Assembly: GCA_963807155.1 (NCBI GenBank)
Contig: CAWEAZ010000029.1
Location: 267,141 to 331,140, forward strand
DNA length: 64,000 nucleotides
Direction of reading: 5' to 3'
From: JACCZX01 sp963807155
GTDB taxonomy: Bacteria; Pseudomonadota; Gammaproteobacteria; Burkholderiales; Burkholderiaceae_F
Shown here one piece after another: positions 55,986-64,000 of this stretch (the stretch's first letter is position 1; every line of letters starts with the position of its first letter). The position numbers were made by a program, and so were the translations under genes. The notes beneath the pieces are model-generated. The model saw only the letters and a program-made list of their open reading frames with translations. It did not search any database and had not been told where the DNA came from.

Positions 55986-56039
55986 AATAGCTCCTTATCG
56001 TCGCAGTCCGAGATGAGTCTCAGTGGCGCTGCGTGCTAC

Positions 56040-56062
56040 GCCGCCACTTCTGTCGTGGCGGC
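56040..56062. repeat. Inverted repeat between PPK2 and sthA
   Basis: GCCGCCAC / GTGGCGGC, 8 bp with a 7-base loop, with no T tract. It lies in the 190-base gap between the PPK2 stop and sthA and could be a weak terminator or an operator. Confidence 0.4.
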
Positions 56063-56174
56063 CGCGATTACATCAATTGATACGCGCCGGCTCGCTTCTG
56101 CCAGGTGCCGAGTTCCGCAGTGGAGGCAGGTACGTTGTCGTGATGCGCGCGAACCCTGCACTGCCGAGTGCGGG

Positions 56175-57056
56175 TTAGAAAGTTTCTGGAATGAACTTGA
56201 AGGGATAGTTCGTCTCGCGGTACTTCCCCGGTTTTTGCCTCTTCGGCAGCTTCACTTTGTCGGAGGCGATCGTCTTGTACGGAATGCGAGAGAGCAGATG
56301 CTTGATCAAATTCAGCCGTGCGCGCTTCTTATCGTCTGAGCGAACGACGAACCACGGCGCCCACGGGGTGTCGGTCGCTTTGAACATATCGTCGCGCGCC
56401 TGCGAATAGTCGTACCAGCGGTTGTACGACTTGATGTCCATCGGCGACAGTTTCCAGACCTTGCGCCCATCCGTGATGCGTGACTTCAAACGTCGCGTCT
56501 GTTCATCGGGGCTGACTTCAAGCCAATACTTGAGCAGCATGACATCCGACTCGACGATCGCCTTCTCGACCAGCGGCACTCCCGCGGTGAAGCGTTTCGC
56601 CTGCTCTTGGGTACAGAATCCCAGTACGCGTTCAACGCCCGCGCGGTTGTACCAACTGCGATCGAAGATCACGATCTCCCCGGCTGCCGGCAGATACGGG
56701 ATATATCGCTGCAAGTACATCTGGCTTTTCTCGCGCTCGGTCGGCGCCGGCAGCGCAACTACTCTGAAAACGCGCGGACTCACGCGCTCAGTGATGGCCT
56801 TGATCGTGCCGCCCTTGCCTGCACCATCGCGGCCTTCGAAGACAATGCAGATCTTGAGCCCCGCCTTCTTGACCCATTCCTGCAAGCGGACCAGCTCGAT
56901 GTGCAGATCCTTCAGCGCAGACGCGTACTCCTTGTTCGAAAGCGGAGCGGATGCAAGGGCCTTTTTTTTCTTGCCGTTGCCCCTGCTATCCGAGCGCCTT
57001 GTTGTCGCAGCGTCTGCGTCGTGATCGGCCGTGCGAGTGTCCTTGTCGTGTTTCAT
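56175..57056 (-). CDS. ppk2: Polyphosphate kinase 2
   Basis: Transfers phosphate between polyphosphate and nucleotides; PPK2 enzymes mostly use polyphosphate to make NTPs. About 293 residues. The Walker A is VFEGRDGAGKGGTIKAITER, followed by RVSPRVFRVVALPAPTEREK and the Walker B region EIVIFDRSWYNRAGVERV. The lid (ITDGRKVWKLSPMDIKSYNR) is also present. The acidic and basic N-terminus is longer than usual. ATG 57056 is chosen; TTG 57074 is also open. Confidence 0.93.
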   Translation of the reverse strand: MKHDKDTRTADHDADAATTRRSDSRGNGKKKKALASAPLSNKEYASALKDLHIELVRLQEWVKKAGLKICIVFEGRDGAGKGGTIKAITERVSPRVFRVVALPAPTEREKSQMYLQRYIPYLPAAGEIVIFDRSWYNRAGVERVLGFCTQEQAKRFTAGVPLVEKAIVESDVMLLKYWLEVSPDEQTRRLKSRITDGRKVWKLSPMDIKSYNRWYDYSQARDDMFKATDTPWAPWFVVRSDDKKRARLNLIKHLLSRIPYKTIASDKVKLPKRQKPGKYRETNYPFKFIPETF

Positions 57057-57077
57057 CGCACGGCGAGAGATCAAGAC

Positions 57078-57665
57078 TTACTTCGTGGCCGAAGGCTTCA
57101 CCGCGACCGCTAGGGCTTCGGTGTAAGTCGCTTCGATCTGATCACCTTTGGAAATCAGGTCGAACTGCTTCTTATCCCGCACTTTCAAGTCCGCTGTGCG
57201 CTGAGGCCCTTTAAGCGTCACGGTTTGCGTTAGGGGGTCAAGGGCGATCACGTCGCCGACAACTGTCACTTTCCGTGAGCCTTGGGCAGCCGGAGTCTCA
57301 CCTGGTTTGGCGGTCGTCATACTTTCCTTCTCGGTACGCGCCACAGGCAAGCCGCCGCCCTTTTTCAACTCCAGCACCAAGGCTTCGACGTACTGAATGT
57401 CGACCTTGTCGCCGACCTTGAGCTGACTATAGTTTTTGACCTCCGGCCCGGCAACCATCGTCGTTTCTTTCCCATCGGGACCCTTCAGCGTGATTTCACG
57501 CTTGGCTGCGTCAAGCGCACTGATGGTTGCCGTGACATCGACAGCTTGTGCGACACCAACGCGGCCCGGCTGCCGATCGACAACGGTCCCAGAGCTTTGA
57601 GCGCTAACACCGAAGCTTGCGGTGGCGGCTGTGATCAGCGCAGCGATAAGGATGCTTTTATGCAT
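57078..57665 (-). CDS. Exported protein with two OB-like repeats
   Basis: 195 residues. Signal peptide MHKSILIAALITAATASFGVSA. Two similar blocks follow: ATISALDAAKREITLKGPDG / VKVGDKVDIQYVEALVLEL and VTVVGDVIALDPLTQTVTLKG / SKGDQIEATYTEALAVAV, probably two small beta-barrel domains. A linker lies between them. Such proteins are often found next to DUF2950/DUF3300 genes in this group of bacteria. Function not known; expected in the periplasm. Confidence 0.65.
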   Translation of the reverse strand: MHKSILIAALITAATASFGVSAQSSGTVVDRQPGRVGVAQAVDVTATISALDAAKREITLKGPDGKETTMVAGPEVKNYSQLKVGDKVDIQYVEALVLELKKGGGLPVARTEKESMTTAKPGETPAAQGSRKVTVVGDVIALDPLTQTVTLKGPQRTADLKVRDKKQFDLISKGDQIEATYTEALAVAVKPSATK

Positions 57666-57733
57666 GAGTTACTCCTTGCTTCTGTGAGTTAACAACGTGA
57701 TTGAGTTTTACAGTTGCAGTGCGTTCGCGTCTT

Positions 57734-58681
57734 TTAATGCTTAACAATGCTTAACGCCTTCCAGCCCGGTCCAGGATCAAAGCGCGTGATCCCGCGTGCA
57801 ACGTTGGCCGTATCGGCGCCGAGGTCTTTCTCGTACACGACGCCGTCATGGTTGACGATGAATGTCATCACGCCCGAGTTCGCATACTTGGCCGGATAGG
57901 CAACGACTCCGAAGCCGCCGATCGTGCGGCCTTTAACTGTGTAGTCGTAAGCGCCGCCGCGTGCATTGGCGCCCTGTCCTTTTAGCAGAAGAAAGTAATA
58001 GCCGTGATACGGCTGAGGCCCACCGGCTCGCTTATAGCCTTGGCCGGCGGCACGAGCTACAAGCGTACCGAGCGGACTAGGTGGCTCGCCAGCAGAGGTT
58101 GGCCAGTACAAGCCGTCCTTTTTGCCAGGAGTGCTCGCGAACTTCGCTGCGTACTCCGGAGCGCTGTTGCCATCACGATCGAGGGACGCGTATTCGCGTT
58201 GCGCGTCAACAATCGCCAGCAGCACGTTCATGACCGCGAGCTCGTTCTCGCCGACCCGGCGCGCCAGCAGCTCGGCGTTACCCGCTTTCGCATCGAAGCG
58301 CCAACCGGAAGTCGTCTTGACCAGCGGGTAAGGAAACGGAAAGTCGTCCGCATCAACTGTCAATGTCGCGCGCTTGTCGCCGTCCGCAACGATCGCGTGC
58401 TTCGTTTCATAGCGAGTGATGAAGCGCTCGGCTATCAAACGGTCGTCGATGGCATCGCCGGACGAGAGCGAACTCGCAGCGTCGTTGCCAAGCACCGCGA
58501 GTATTGCAGCCCGGTCACCCTTTTTGACCGCCTGTACCAATGCGTTGGCGGCGTCTTCGGCGCTGGCAAAAGTACGCTGCGCGGGTGCCGCCGCGAACGC
58601 TGTTGAAATGCCGAGGGTGCAGAGCACGAGCGCAGCACTCAGCGACACACGTTTGAATCGAAAGTGAATACGGTTGATCAT
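57734..58681 (-). CDS. DUF2950 family exported protein
   Basis: 315 residues. Signal peptide up to ALVLCTLGISTAFAAAP. Core of DUF2950: FASAEDAANALVQAVKKGDR, LLARRVGENELAVMNVLLAI and PEYAAKFASTPGKKDGLYWP, and YHGYYFLLLKGQGANARGGA and YPAKYANSGVMTFIVNHDGV. ATG 58681 is chosen with GGAAAG upstream; the longer frame that contains it reads through the next gene in another frame. It is nearly always next to DUF3300. Function unknown. Confidence 0.88.
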   Translation of the reverse strand: MINRIHFRFKRVSLSAALVLCTLGISTAFAAAPAQRTFASAEDAANALVQAVKKGDRAAILAVLGNDAASSLSSGDAIDDRLIAERFITRYETKHAIVADGDKRATLTVDADDFPFPYPLVKTTSGWRFDAKAGNAELLARRVGENELAVMNVLLAIVDAQREYASLDRDGNSAPEYAAKFASTPGKKDGLYWPTSAGEPPSPLGTLVARAAGQGYKRAGGPQPYHGYYFLLLKGQGANARGGAYDYTVKGRTIGGFGVVAYPAKYANSGVMTFIVNHDGVVYEKDLGADTANVARGITRFDPGPGWKALSIVKH

Positions 58682-58728
58682 CACCAGCTTTCCTTCGGGT
58701 TGCGATAGACGCGTGGGCAAGTGGCTTG

Positions 58729-60158
58729 TCATCGCCGACCTCCACCGCCGCGCCCTCCACCACCACGCGCCGCTCCTCCTCCGCCGCCCCGCGAACTCGA
58801 CATGCTGGACGAGCCGCGACTGCTGCTGCTGCGCGCACTTGCACCGGAGCCGCCGCCGAACGCCGAGCCGCCTGAGCCATAGTTGCCACCGCCGCCACCG
58901 TAGTTGCCGCCGCCACCGATCCGACGTCCCGGCGCTTGCTCGACCGCTGCTGACGTCACGACTGCCGCCGCCGACATCGCGGCCGACGTTCGCATCTCGG
59001 CCACCGCCGCCGACATCGCGCGTGCCTGCGCTTGCGCCTCCCGCATCACGCGTATTCGCGCTGCGATCGCTGACCCCGGCGGCACGATCGCCGCTGCGGT
59101 CACCAGCACGATCTCCTGCACGATCACTAGTACCGGCGCGATCTCCTGCGCGATCTCCTGTGCGGTCACCAGCCCGATCTGACTGCTGGCCATCGCGGCC
59201 GCGAAAGTCCTCACGCGTGCCTGCGTTGGCGGATTGGCCGCGGTTGTACTGCTGCGCGGTGCGCTGGTCTTTGTATGGAACGCCGCCACGGCGTTCGGGG
59301 TTGTGCTGAAAGTTCCTGTTCGAATTGTTGGTGCGATTGAAGTTGTTGGATTTGTTGACGTCGATATCGACATCACCTCCGCCCCAGTTGGCGTTACCCC
59401 AAATCGCACCGCCGACGATCACACCAGCGGTAAATCCGACCAGACCCGCGCCGGCGTAGTAGCCGTAGTACGGGAGCAGGAGCGTAGTAATACGGCGGAT
59501 ACGCCGGATAGGGCCACGCCCCGTACACGACTGCCGGGTTGTAGCTCGGTACGTAGACAACTTGCGGATCAGCAGGCTCGATCTTGATCACCGTCTGCTG
59601 CGCCACTTGCTCGGTGATCACTCTTTGCTCCTTGCTCTCTTTCAAGTTGCCCTGCGCCGAGGCCTTTGCACGCAGCTTCTGCACGGCTGCCATCAACTCC
59701 TGGCGCTGTGCGAGGAAAGCGTCACCGAGCTGCTGGGTCCATTCCAGCTTTTCGCTCATCATCGCCAAGGCCTGCGGCACCGCCGTCAACCCCTTGACGT
59801 TCGGATCCCACGGTTGCTTTTGCATCGCATCTTCGAGCGCTTTGTCCTTGACCTTTGGATTGGCCTTGACCCAGCGGTCGGCCATAACGATATCCAGCGG
59901 ATAGGTGGATGCCATCAGCATCTGCGCCAACAACGAATCAGGATGCAGCGCGATCGGCGCGACCAGCTGCTCGAGCTGCTCCTGCGAGAACGTCTTTCCA
60001 GCGGGTGCCGCTGGTGCCGCAGTGGTTGATGCTGGCGGTGGCGGCGGGGTCTGCGCGTACGACACACACGCGAGCGCAACAGCCACTACACCTATCGCCG
60101 CATGACGCAACTTGCCGATGTGGAATGTGTGGCCGTTCATGGTTTCTGCTGCGAGCAT
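58729..60158 (-). pseudogene. DUF3300 family exported protein, two frameshifts
   Basis: The first 250 residues are typical DUF3300: a signal peptide, FSQEQLEQLVAPIALHPDSL, LLAQMLMASTYPLDI, ADRWVKANPKVKDKALEDAM, KQPWDPNVKGL, then PADPQVVYVPSYNPAVVYGAW. A glycine-rich membrane-like segment follows (AGLVGFTAGVIVGGAIWGN), then a low-complexity tail. The tail has GDRAGDR repeats, GG(N/R) runs and a last GGGRR stop. It is spread over three frames, with breaks near 59480 and 58930 each explained by one extra base. ATG 60158 follows GAGGAA. Confidence 0.82.
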
Positions 60159-60167
60159 CACGTTCCT

Positions 60168-60635
60168 CTACTTGATTGAATAGCCTCGTCCCTCGAGGCA
60201 GGCCGCGCGCGCCTTCGAATACCCTGCCTGCTGAGAACTCGATGCTTGTTGCTGTTGCGTGCCCGCTGCCTGTGCCTGCGCCTTGTTGTCACGACGGCTC
60301 TGGCCACGCGCTGCGGCGGCGCCTACGGCCGCCCCTGTACTGGCGTCGTCGGCGACTATCTCACCAACGACGGCTCCACGCGCTGCGCCGCGAGCACCGG
60401 AGCCCCGCGATGCACCGGTTTCCGGCGGCGGAGCGGCCGCCGCCGGCGGTGGAGCTTTGGTCGGATCAAATCCCGTTTGCTTCACTGCCCATTGATGACA
60501 TTCGTACTCGTCTTTCTTCTGCTGGTCAGCCGATTGGCCTTTGGCCGGATAGACGTATTGCTGCGCCAACGCAGTCGACGCGAGCAGCGCACTACTGGCA
60601 ACAAGCGCTGCAACTAACTGAATCTTTCGCTTCAT
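60168..60635 (-). CDS. Glycine-zipper family exported protein
   Basis: 155 residues. Signal peptide MKRKIQLVAALVASSALLAS. YVYPAKGQSADQQKKDEYEC and HQWAVKQTGFDPTKAPPPA are followed by a Gly/Ala-rich zipper (RGAARGAVVGEIVADDASTG) and a Gln/Ala-rich tail ending CLEGRGYSIK. ATG 60635 has an AAGGA site 5 bases upstream. Probably periplasmic or outer-membrane; function not known. It is upstream of DUF3300 and DUF2950, probably the first gene of the same transcript. Confidence 0.65.
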   Translation of the reverse strand: MKRKIQLVAALVASSALLASTALAQQYVYPAKGQSADQQKKDEYECHQWAVKQTGFDPTKAPPPAAAAPPPETGASRGSGARGAARGAVVGEIVADDASTGAAVGAAAARGQSRRDNKAQAQAAGTQQQQASSSQQAGYSKARAACLEGRGYSIK

Positions 60636-60647
60636 CAAATCCTTCAT

Positions 60648-61090
60648 GAGGTCATATCTTGGCGTGAGGCTACCGGGAGGTCGATCTTAGCTGCACAGCA
60701 CAGGCGACCCAGCGTCACTGGTTTCGAACGGCCGACGAAGACCCAAAAATGAGCCGCCACCAAGGGCAAGATCCCGACGGCACTATTCCGTTGGATAGTG
60801 ATCACGCAACGCGCACAAGTCTTTGCTTTTCTTGACATGTCGCCCCACTGATGCGGCACTAACGCACTGCGAGGCCGACGCGATGACGCTCGATCGAAGT
60901 TCTTGCGCGTCGTGCCGCTGCTGTCCAGAAAAGCGAAGACGACACAGGCGCTCAAACCTACCGTTCGGCATCGGGTAGGGGCCGCCACGCGCTGGCGCCT
61001 GGTTCGGCGTTCGCGCACAGATCATTCATTGCGCGAAGCGAACAGGCATAACGCCGGCCTCTCATTCATTCACAGTCGGGAGGAAGCAGC
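60648..61090. other. 443-base stretch with no gene seen
   Basis: Divergent region between the glycine-zipper gene and the decarboxylase gene. Only short shadow frames are open. TTGACA at 60831-60836 is a perfect -35 on the plus strand, but no good -10 follows at the right distance. Confidence 0.4.
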
Positions 61091-63995
61091 ATGGCCACCA
61101 CATCCACCACCGGGCAGAACCTGGATCACTTTTTTTCGAGCTCGGCCGCGCGGCTAGATCGCTGGCGCGAGCTGAATGCGAAGGCGCAGGCCTGGGCGGC
61201 GGAGGCGCGCAGCGGCAAGCGCGGCGGTGGACGTGCCGCGACGGAAGCGGCGCTCGCGGAAGTGCGCGCGCTCGAGGACTTCTTTGCCTTTCCCGGCGTA
61301 CGGCTGATGAAATCACTGGCCGAGCGCATCAGCAGCGACGACGCACTCGGGGTCGGCCGACTGGCGCGACGCATCAGCGGCGCGCTGCTGTCGGGTAGCT
61401 ATCGCTATGACTCCGGCGAATGGGAGAGCAGCGACGAGGAGAGTGGGAACGTGCCGGATCGGCTGCCGTTCGATAGCAGTGGCGGGACGCACCGGCCCTA
61501 CTTCGAGACGCTGTTCGTCTCGCCCGCGCAGGCGAGTCAACTTTGCCAGGATCGCGCAGGACATCCGCCGCCTGCGCCGCGTCGAAGACCCGATGATCTA
61601 CGAGCCCGTGCTGGTGGGCAGCTTCGAAGATGCGATCGTGGCCACGATCATGAACGGCAAGATCCAAGCCGTGGTCATCTATGACGGAATTCCGGTGCCG
61701 TCGCAACACGACGTGCCGTTGGTGCGCGACTTCATCGCTTCCTATACCCAGCTCGACACGTCGAGCCTTGCGCCACAAGAAGTTGGCGTGACGCTGGCAC
61801 GGGCAATCAAGCGCATCCGCCCCGAGCTTGACATCTATCTGCTGACCGACCGGCAGGTCGAGAAGATGGCGGGCGACCCTGCGGCCTCGATGATCCGACG
61901 CGTGTTCTACGAAGTCGAGGAGCTGACGGAAGTACATCTGAATATCCTCGAGGGCGTCGGCGACCGCATGGCCACGCCGCATTTCGACAACCTGAAGAAG
62001 TATGCCGCGCGGCCGATCGGCACTTTCCACGCGCTGCCGATCGCGCGCGGCAAGTCGATCATGAAGTCGAACTGGATCCGTGACATGGGCGAGTTCTACG
62101 GGCAGAACCTGTTTCTCGCCGAGAGCTCCTCCACCGCCGGCGGCCTGGACAGCATGCTGGAGCCGACCGGCAACATCAAGGTCGCGCAGGAGAAGTTCGC
62201 GCGCGCCATCGGAGCGGACCACGTGTATTTCGTGACCAACGGTACGTCCACGTCCAACAAGATGGTCTACCAGGCGGTGTGCAAGCCAGGCGACATCGTG
62301 ATCGCCGACCGCAATTGCCACAAGTCGCACCACTACGGCATGGTGTTGTCGGGCGCGCAGCCGGTTTATGTCGAAGCGTTCCCGATGACCGAATACTCGA
62401 TGTACGGCGCGGTGCCGCTGCGCACTGTCAAGCAGGCACTGCTCAATCTGAAGACCGAGGGACTGCTCGATCGCGTCAAGATGATTACGCTGACCAACTG
62501 CACGTTCGATGGCCACGTCTACAACACGCGTCGCGTGATGGAAGAATGCCTGGCGATCAAGCCGGATGTCATTTTTCTGTGGGACGAGGCGTGGTTTGGT
62601 TTTGCGCGCTGGTCACCGTTCCTGCGCCCGCGCACCGGTCTGGGCGCCGCCGCCGAGCTGGAAGAGTGGCGCAAGACTCCCGAGGCGTTGTCGGCGTGGG
62701 AGAAGCAGGTCAAAGAGCTCGGCGAGGACCTTGACCCGGGCAACCCCGCGTTGCTAGATCGGCGCCTGACACCCGATCCGCGCAAGATACGCATTCGCGT
62801 GTACGAAACCGACTCGGTACACAAGTCGATGTCGTGTCTGCGTCAGGGCTCGATCGTCGCGGTGCGCGACGAGGACTACGCCCACCACATCTCGGCTTTC
62901 CGCGAGTCCGTGTTCATTCATGCATCGACCTCGCCCAACGCGCAGATCATTGCATCGCTGGACGTAGCCCGGCGTCAGATGGAGCTCGAGGGCTATGAGC
63001 TGGTGATGCGCTCGATCGAGACCTCGCTCGCGATCCGTCGCGCAGTCGCTGAACACCCGATCATCTCGAAGTACTTCAAGGTGCTGGGCGCTGATTCGAT
63101 GGTTCCGGCCGAGTTTCGCCCGTCAGGCTTCAAAGATTTCCTGACGCCAGGTGCCAACTGGGTGACAGTACTCAAGGCGATGCAGGAGGATGAATTCTTT
63201 CTCGACCCCACGCGCATGACACTGGTATGCGGGAGCGCGGGCATGGACGGCAACACGTTCAAAGGCCTGCTGTCTTCGAAGTACAACATCCAGGTCAACA
63301 AGACCTCGCGCAACAGCGTGCTGGTCCAGAGCAACATCAACAACACGCGCAGCGACGTCGCGCTGTTGATCAAAGTGTTGCTGGAGATTTCGCAGCAGAT
63401 CGACGCCGAACTTGCCGAGGGCGGCGAAAGCGCGCGCGCCGGGTTTGCGAAGAAGGTGAAGAACTTGATGGAAGACGTTCCCGACCTGCCGAACTTCAGT
63501 CGCTTCCATGACGGCTATCGCGAGAACCCTGAAAGCATCTCAATCGAAGGCGACATGCGCGGCGCGTTTTTCGCGGCCTATGAAGAAGACGACTGCGAGT
63601 ACCTGCCGTTGAGGGATCCAAAGATCGACGAGCGGCTAAAGAGCGGCCCGGAGATGGTGTCGGCCAACTTCGTGATTCCGTATCCGCCGGGCTTCCCCAT
63701 CATGGTGCCAGGCCAGGTGATCGAGGCGGACACGATCGGCTACATGCGCAAGCTCGACGTCAAGGAAATCCATGGCTACAACAACGAGCGCGGGCTCAAG
63801 CTGATCAAGCTGTCGGCGATTCCGCCATCGAACGGAAAGGGTACGTCGGGAAAGGGCGCGTCGGCGCGTGGTGCACCAAGCAGCCCGATTCGGAGCGCAA
63901 AACCGCCCGGCAGCGCAATCCAAGGCCAAGTCGGCCGCGAAGCAATAGAGCGACAAGTTCCGGTAACTGAGACTGGGTTAGCGAAATCATCTTGA
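61091..63995 (+). pseudogene. Orn/Lys/Arg decarboxylase-family PLP enzyme, one frameshift
   Basis: PLP-dependent basic amino-acid decarboxylase of the large (fold-type I) class, about 965 residues when restored; the N-terminus carries an unfamiliar Ala/Arg-rich region to about residue 140. One extra base near 61541 splits FVSPAQASQ from FARIAQDIRR. The rest is continuous: a wing-like domain, ESSSTAGGLDSMLEPTGNIK, TNGTSTSNKMVYQAVCKPGD, ADRNCHKSHHYGMVLSGAQP, LWDEAWFGFA and SVHKSMSCLRQGS with the PLP lysine. The tail from about residue 915 is basic. If the last part is also out of frame, it would end in KAKSAAKQ at 63948. Such enzymes consume protons and give acid resistance or polyamines. Confidence 0.85.
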
Positions 63996-64000
63996 TTGGA

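Noticed and set aside
58674..59309. Plus-strand frame with repeated RSPARSPARS runs
   Set aside because: Antisense of the GDRAGDR repeats of the DUF3300 tail; no start signals and no family resemblance.
60831..60860. Promoter from TTGACA at 60831
   Set aside because: No convincing -10 at 16-18 bases (GGCACT); kept only as a remark.

Overview
This window is most likely chromosomal DNA of a GC-rich Gram-negative bacterium, probably a betaproteobacterium of the Burkholderiales type. The evidence is an OmpC-like porin pair of the Burkholderia type, a Bug/TctC solute receptor, a Coq7-type ubiquinone hydroxylase, a ribB-ribA fusion with a degenerate ribA half, the order ribD-ribE-ribBA-ribH-nusB-thiL-pncC, and many outer-membrane proteins. 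I saw no rRNA, tRNA, CRISPR array, prophage or intact insertion sequence.

Layout. 0-7 kb: the 3' end of groEL with its terminator, a DUF898/M48 protease pair, an EamA permease, pyrF, a CorC-like protein and an alpha/beta hydrolase. 7-15 kb (mostly minus strand): pncC, thiL, nusB, ribH, ribBA, ribE, ribD, then hsp20 with a heat-shock-type promoter, nrdR and glyA. glyA is preceded by a convincing ZTP (pfl-type) riboswitch. 15-24.3 kb: histidine phosphatase, PEBP protein, fatty-acid desaturase, tyrS, M23 peptidase, anmK, erpA, bactofilin, a DUF6776-like protein, and rpsI-rplM with a terminator-like hairpin in the rplM leader. 24.5-36 kb: OsmC protein, TPR/glycosyltransferase-like protein, coq7, two tandem porins, glpD-glpK, a Bug receptor and an aryl-CoA ligase. 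36-40.7 kb: a PlpD-like patatin/Omp85 protein, small exported proteins and aqpZ.

40.7-64 kb is an accessory envelope and stress region: an AI-2E permease, an OMF-HlyD-DUF2955 efflux operon, a K+-channel-like protein, an AsmA remnant, a very GC-rich AsmA-family gene, a VIT-like/outer-membrane pair, a GNAT enzyme, an Omp85-like barrel, sthA, a PPK2 polyphosphate kinase, a run of exported proteins (OB-like repeats, DUF2950, DUF3300, glycine zipper) and a large amino-acid decarboxylase. A short dispersed repeat occurs three times here (40.75, 46.86 and 51.29 kb), always ahead of a plus-strand gene.

A caution for every reader: about twenty genes are broken by single-base frame changes, including essential glyA. 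Most are consistent with one extra base. This looks more like residual insertion errors in the sequence than biological decay, so the broken genes below are described as whole genes with the breaks noted.
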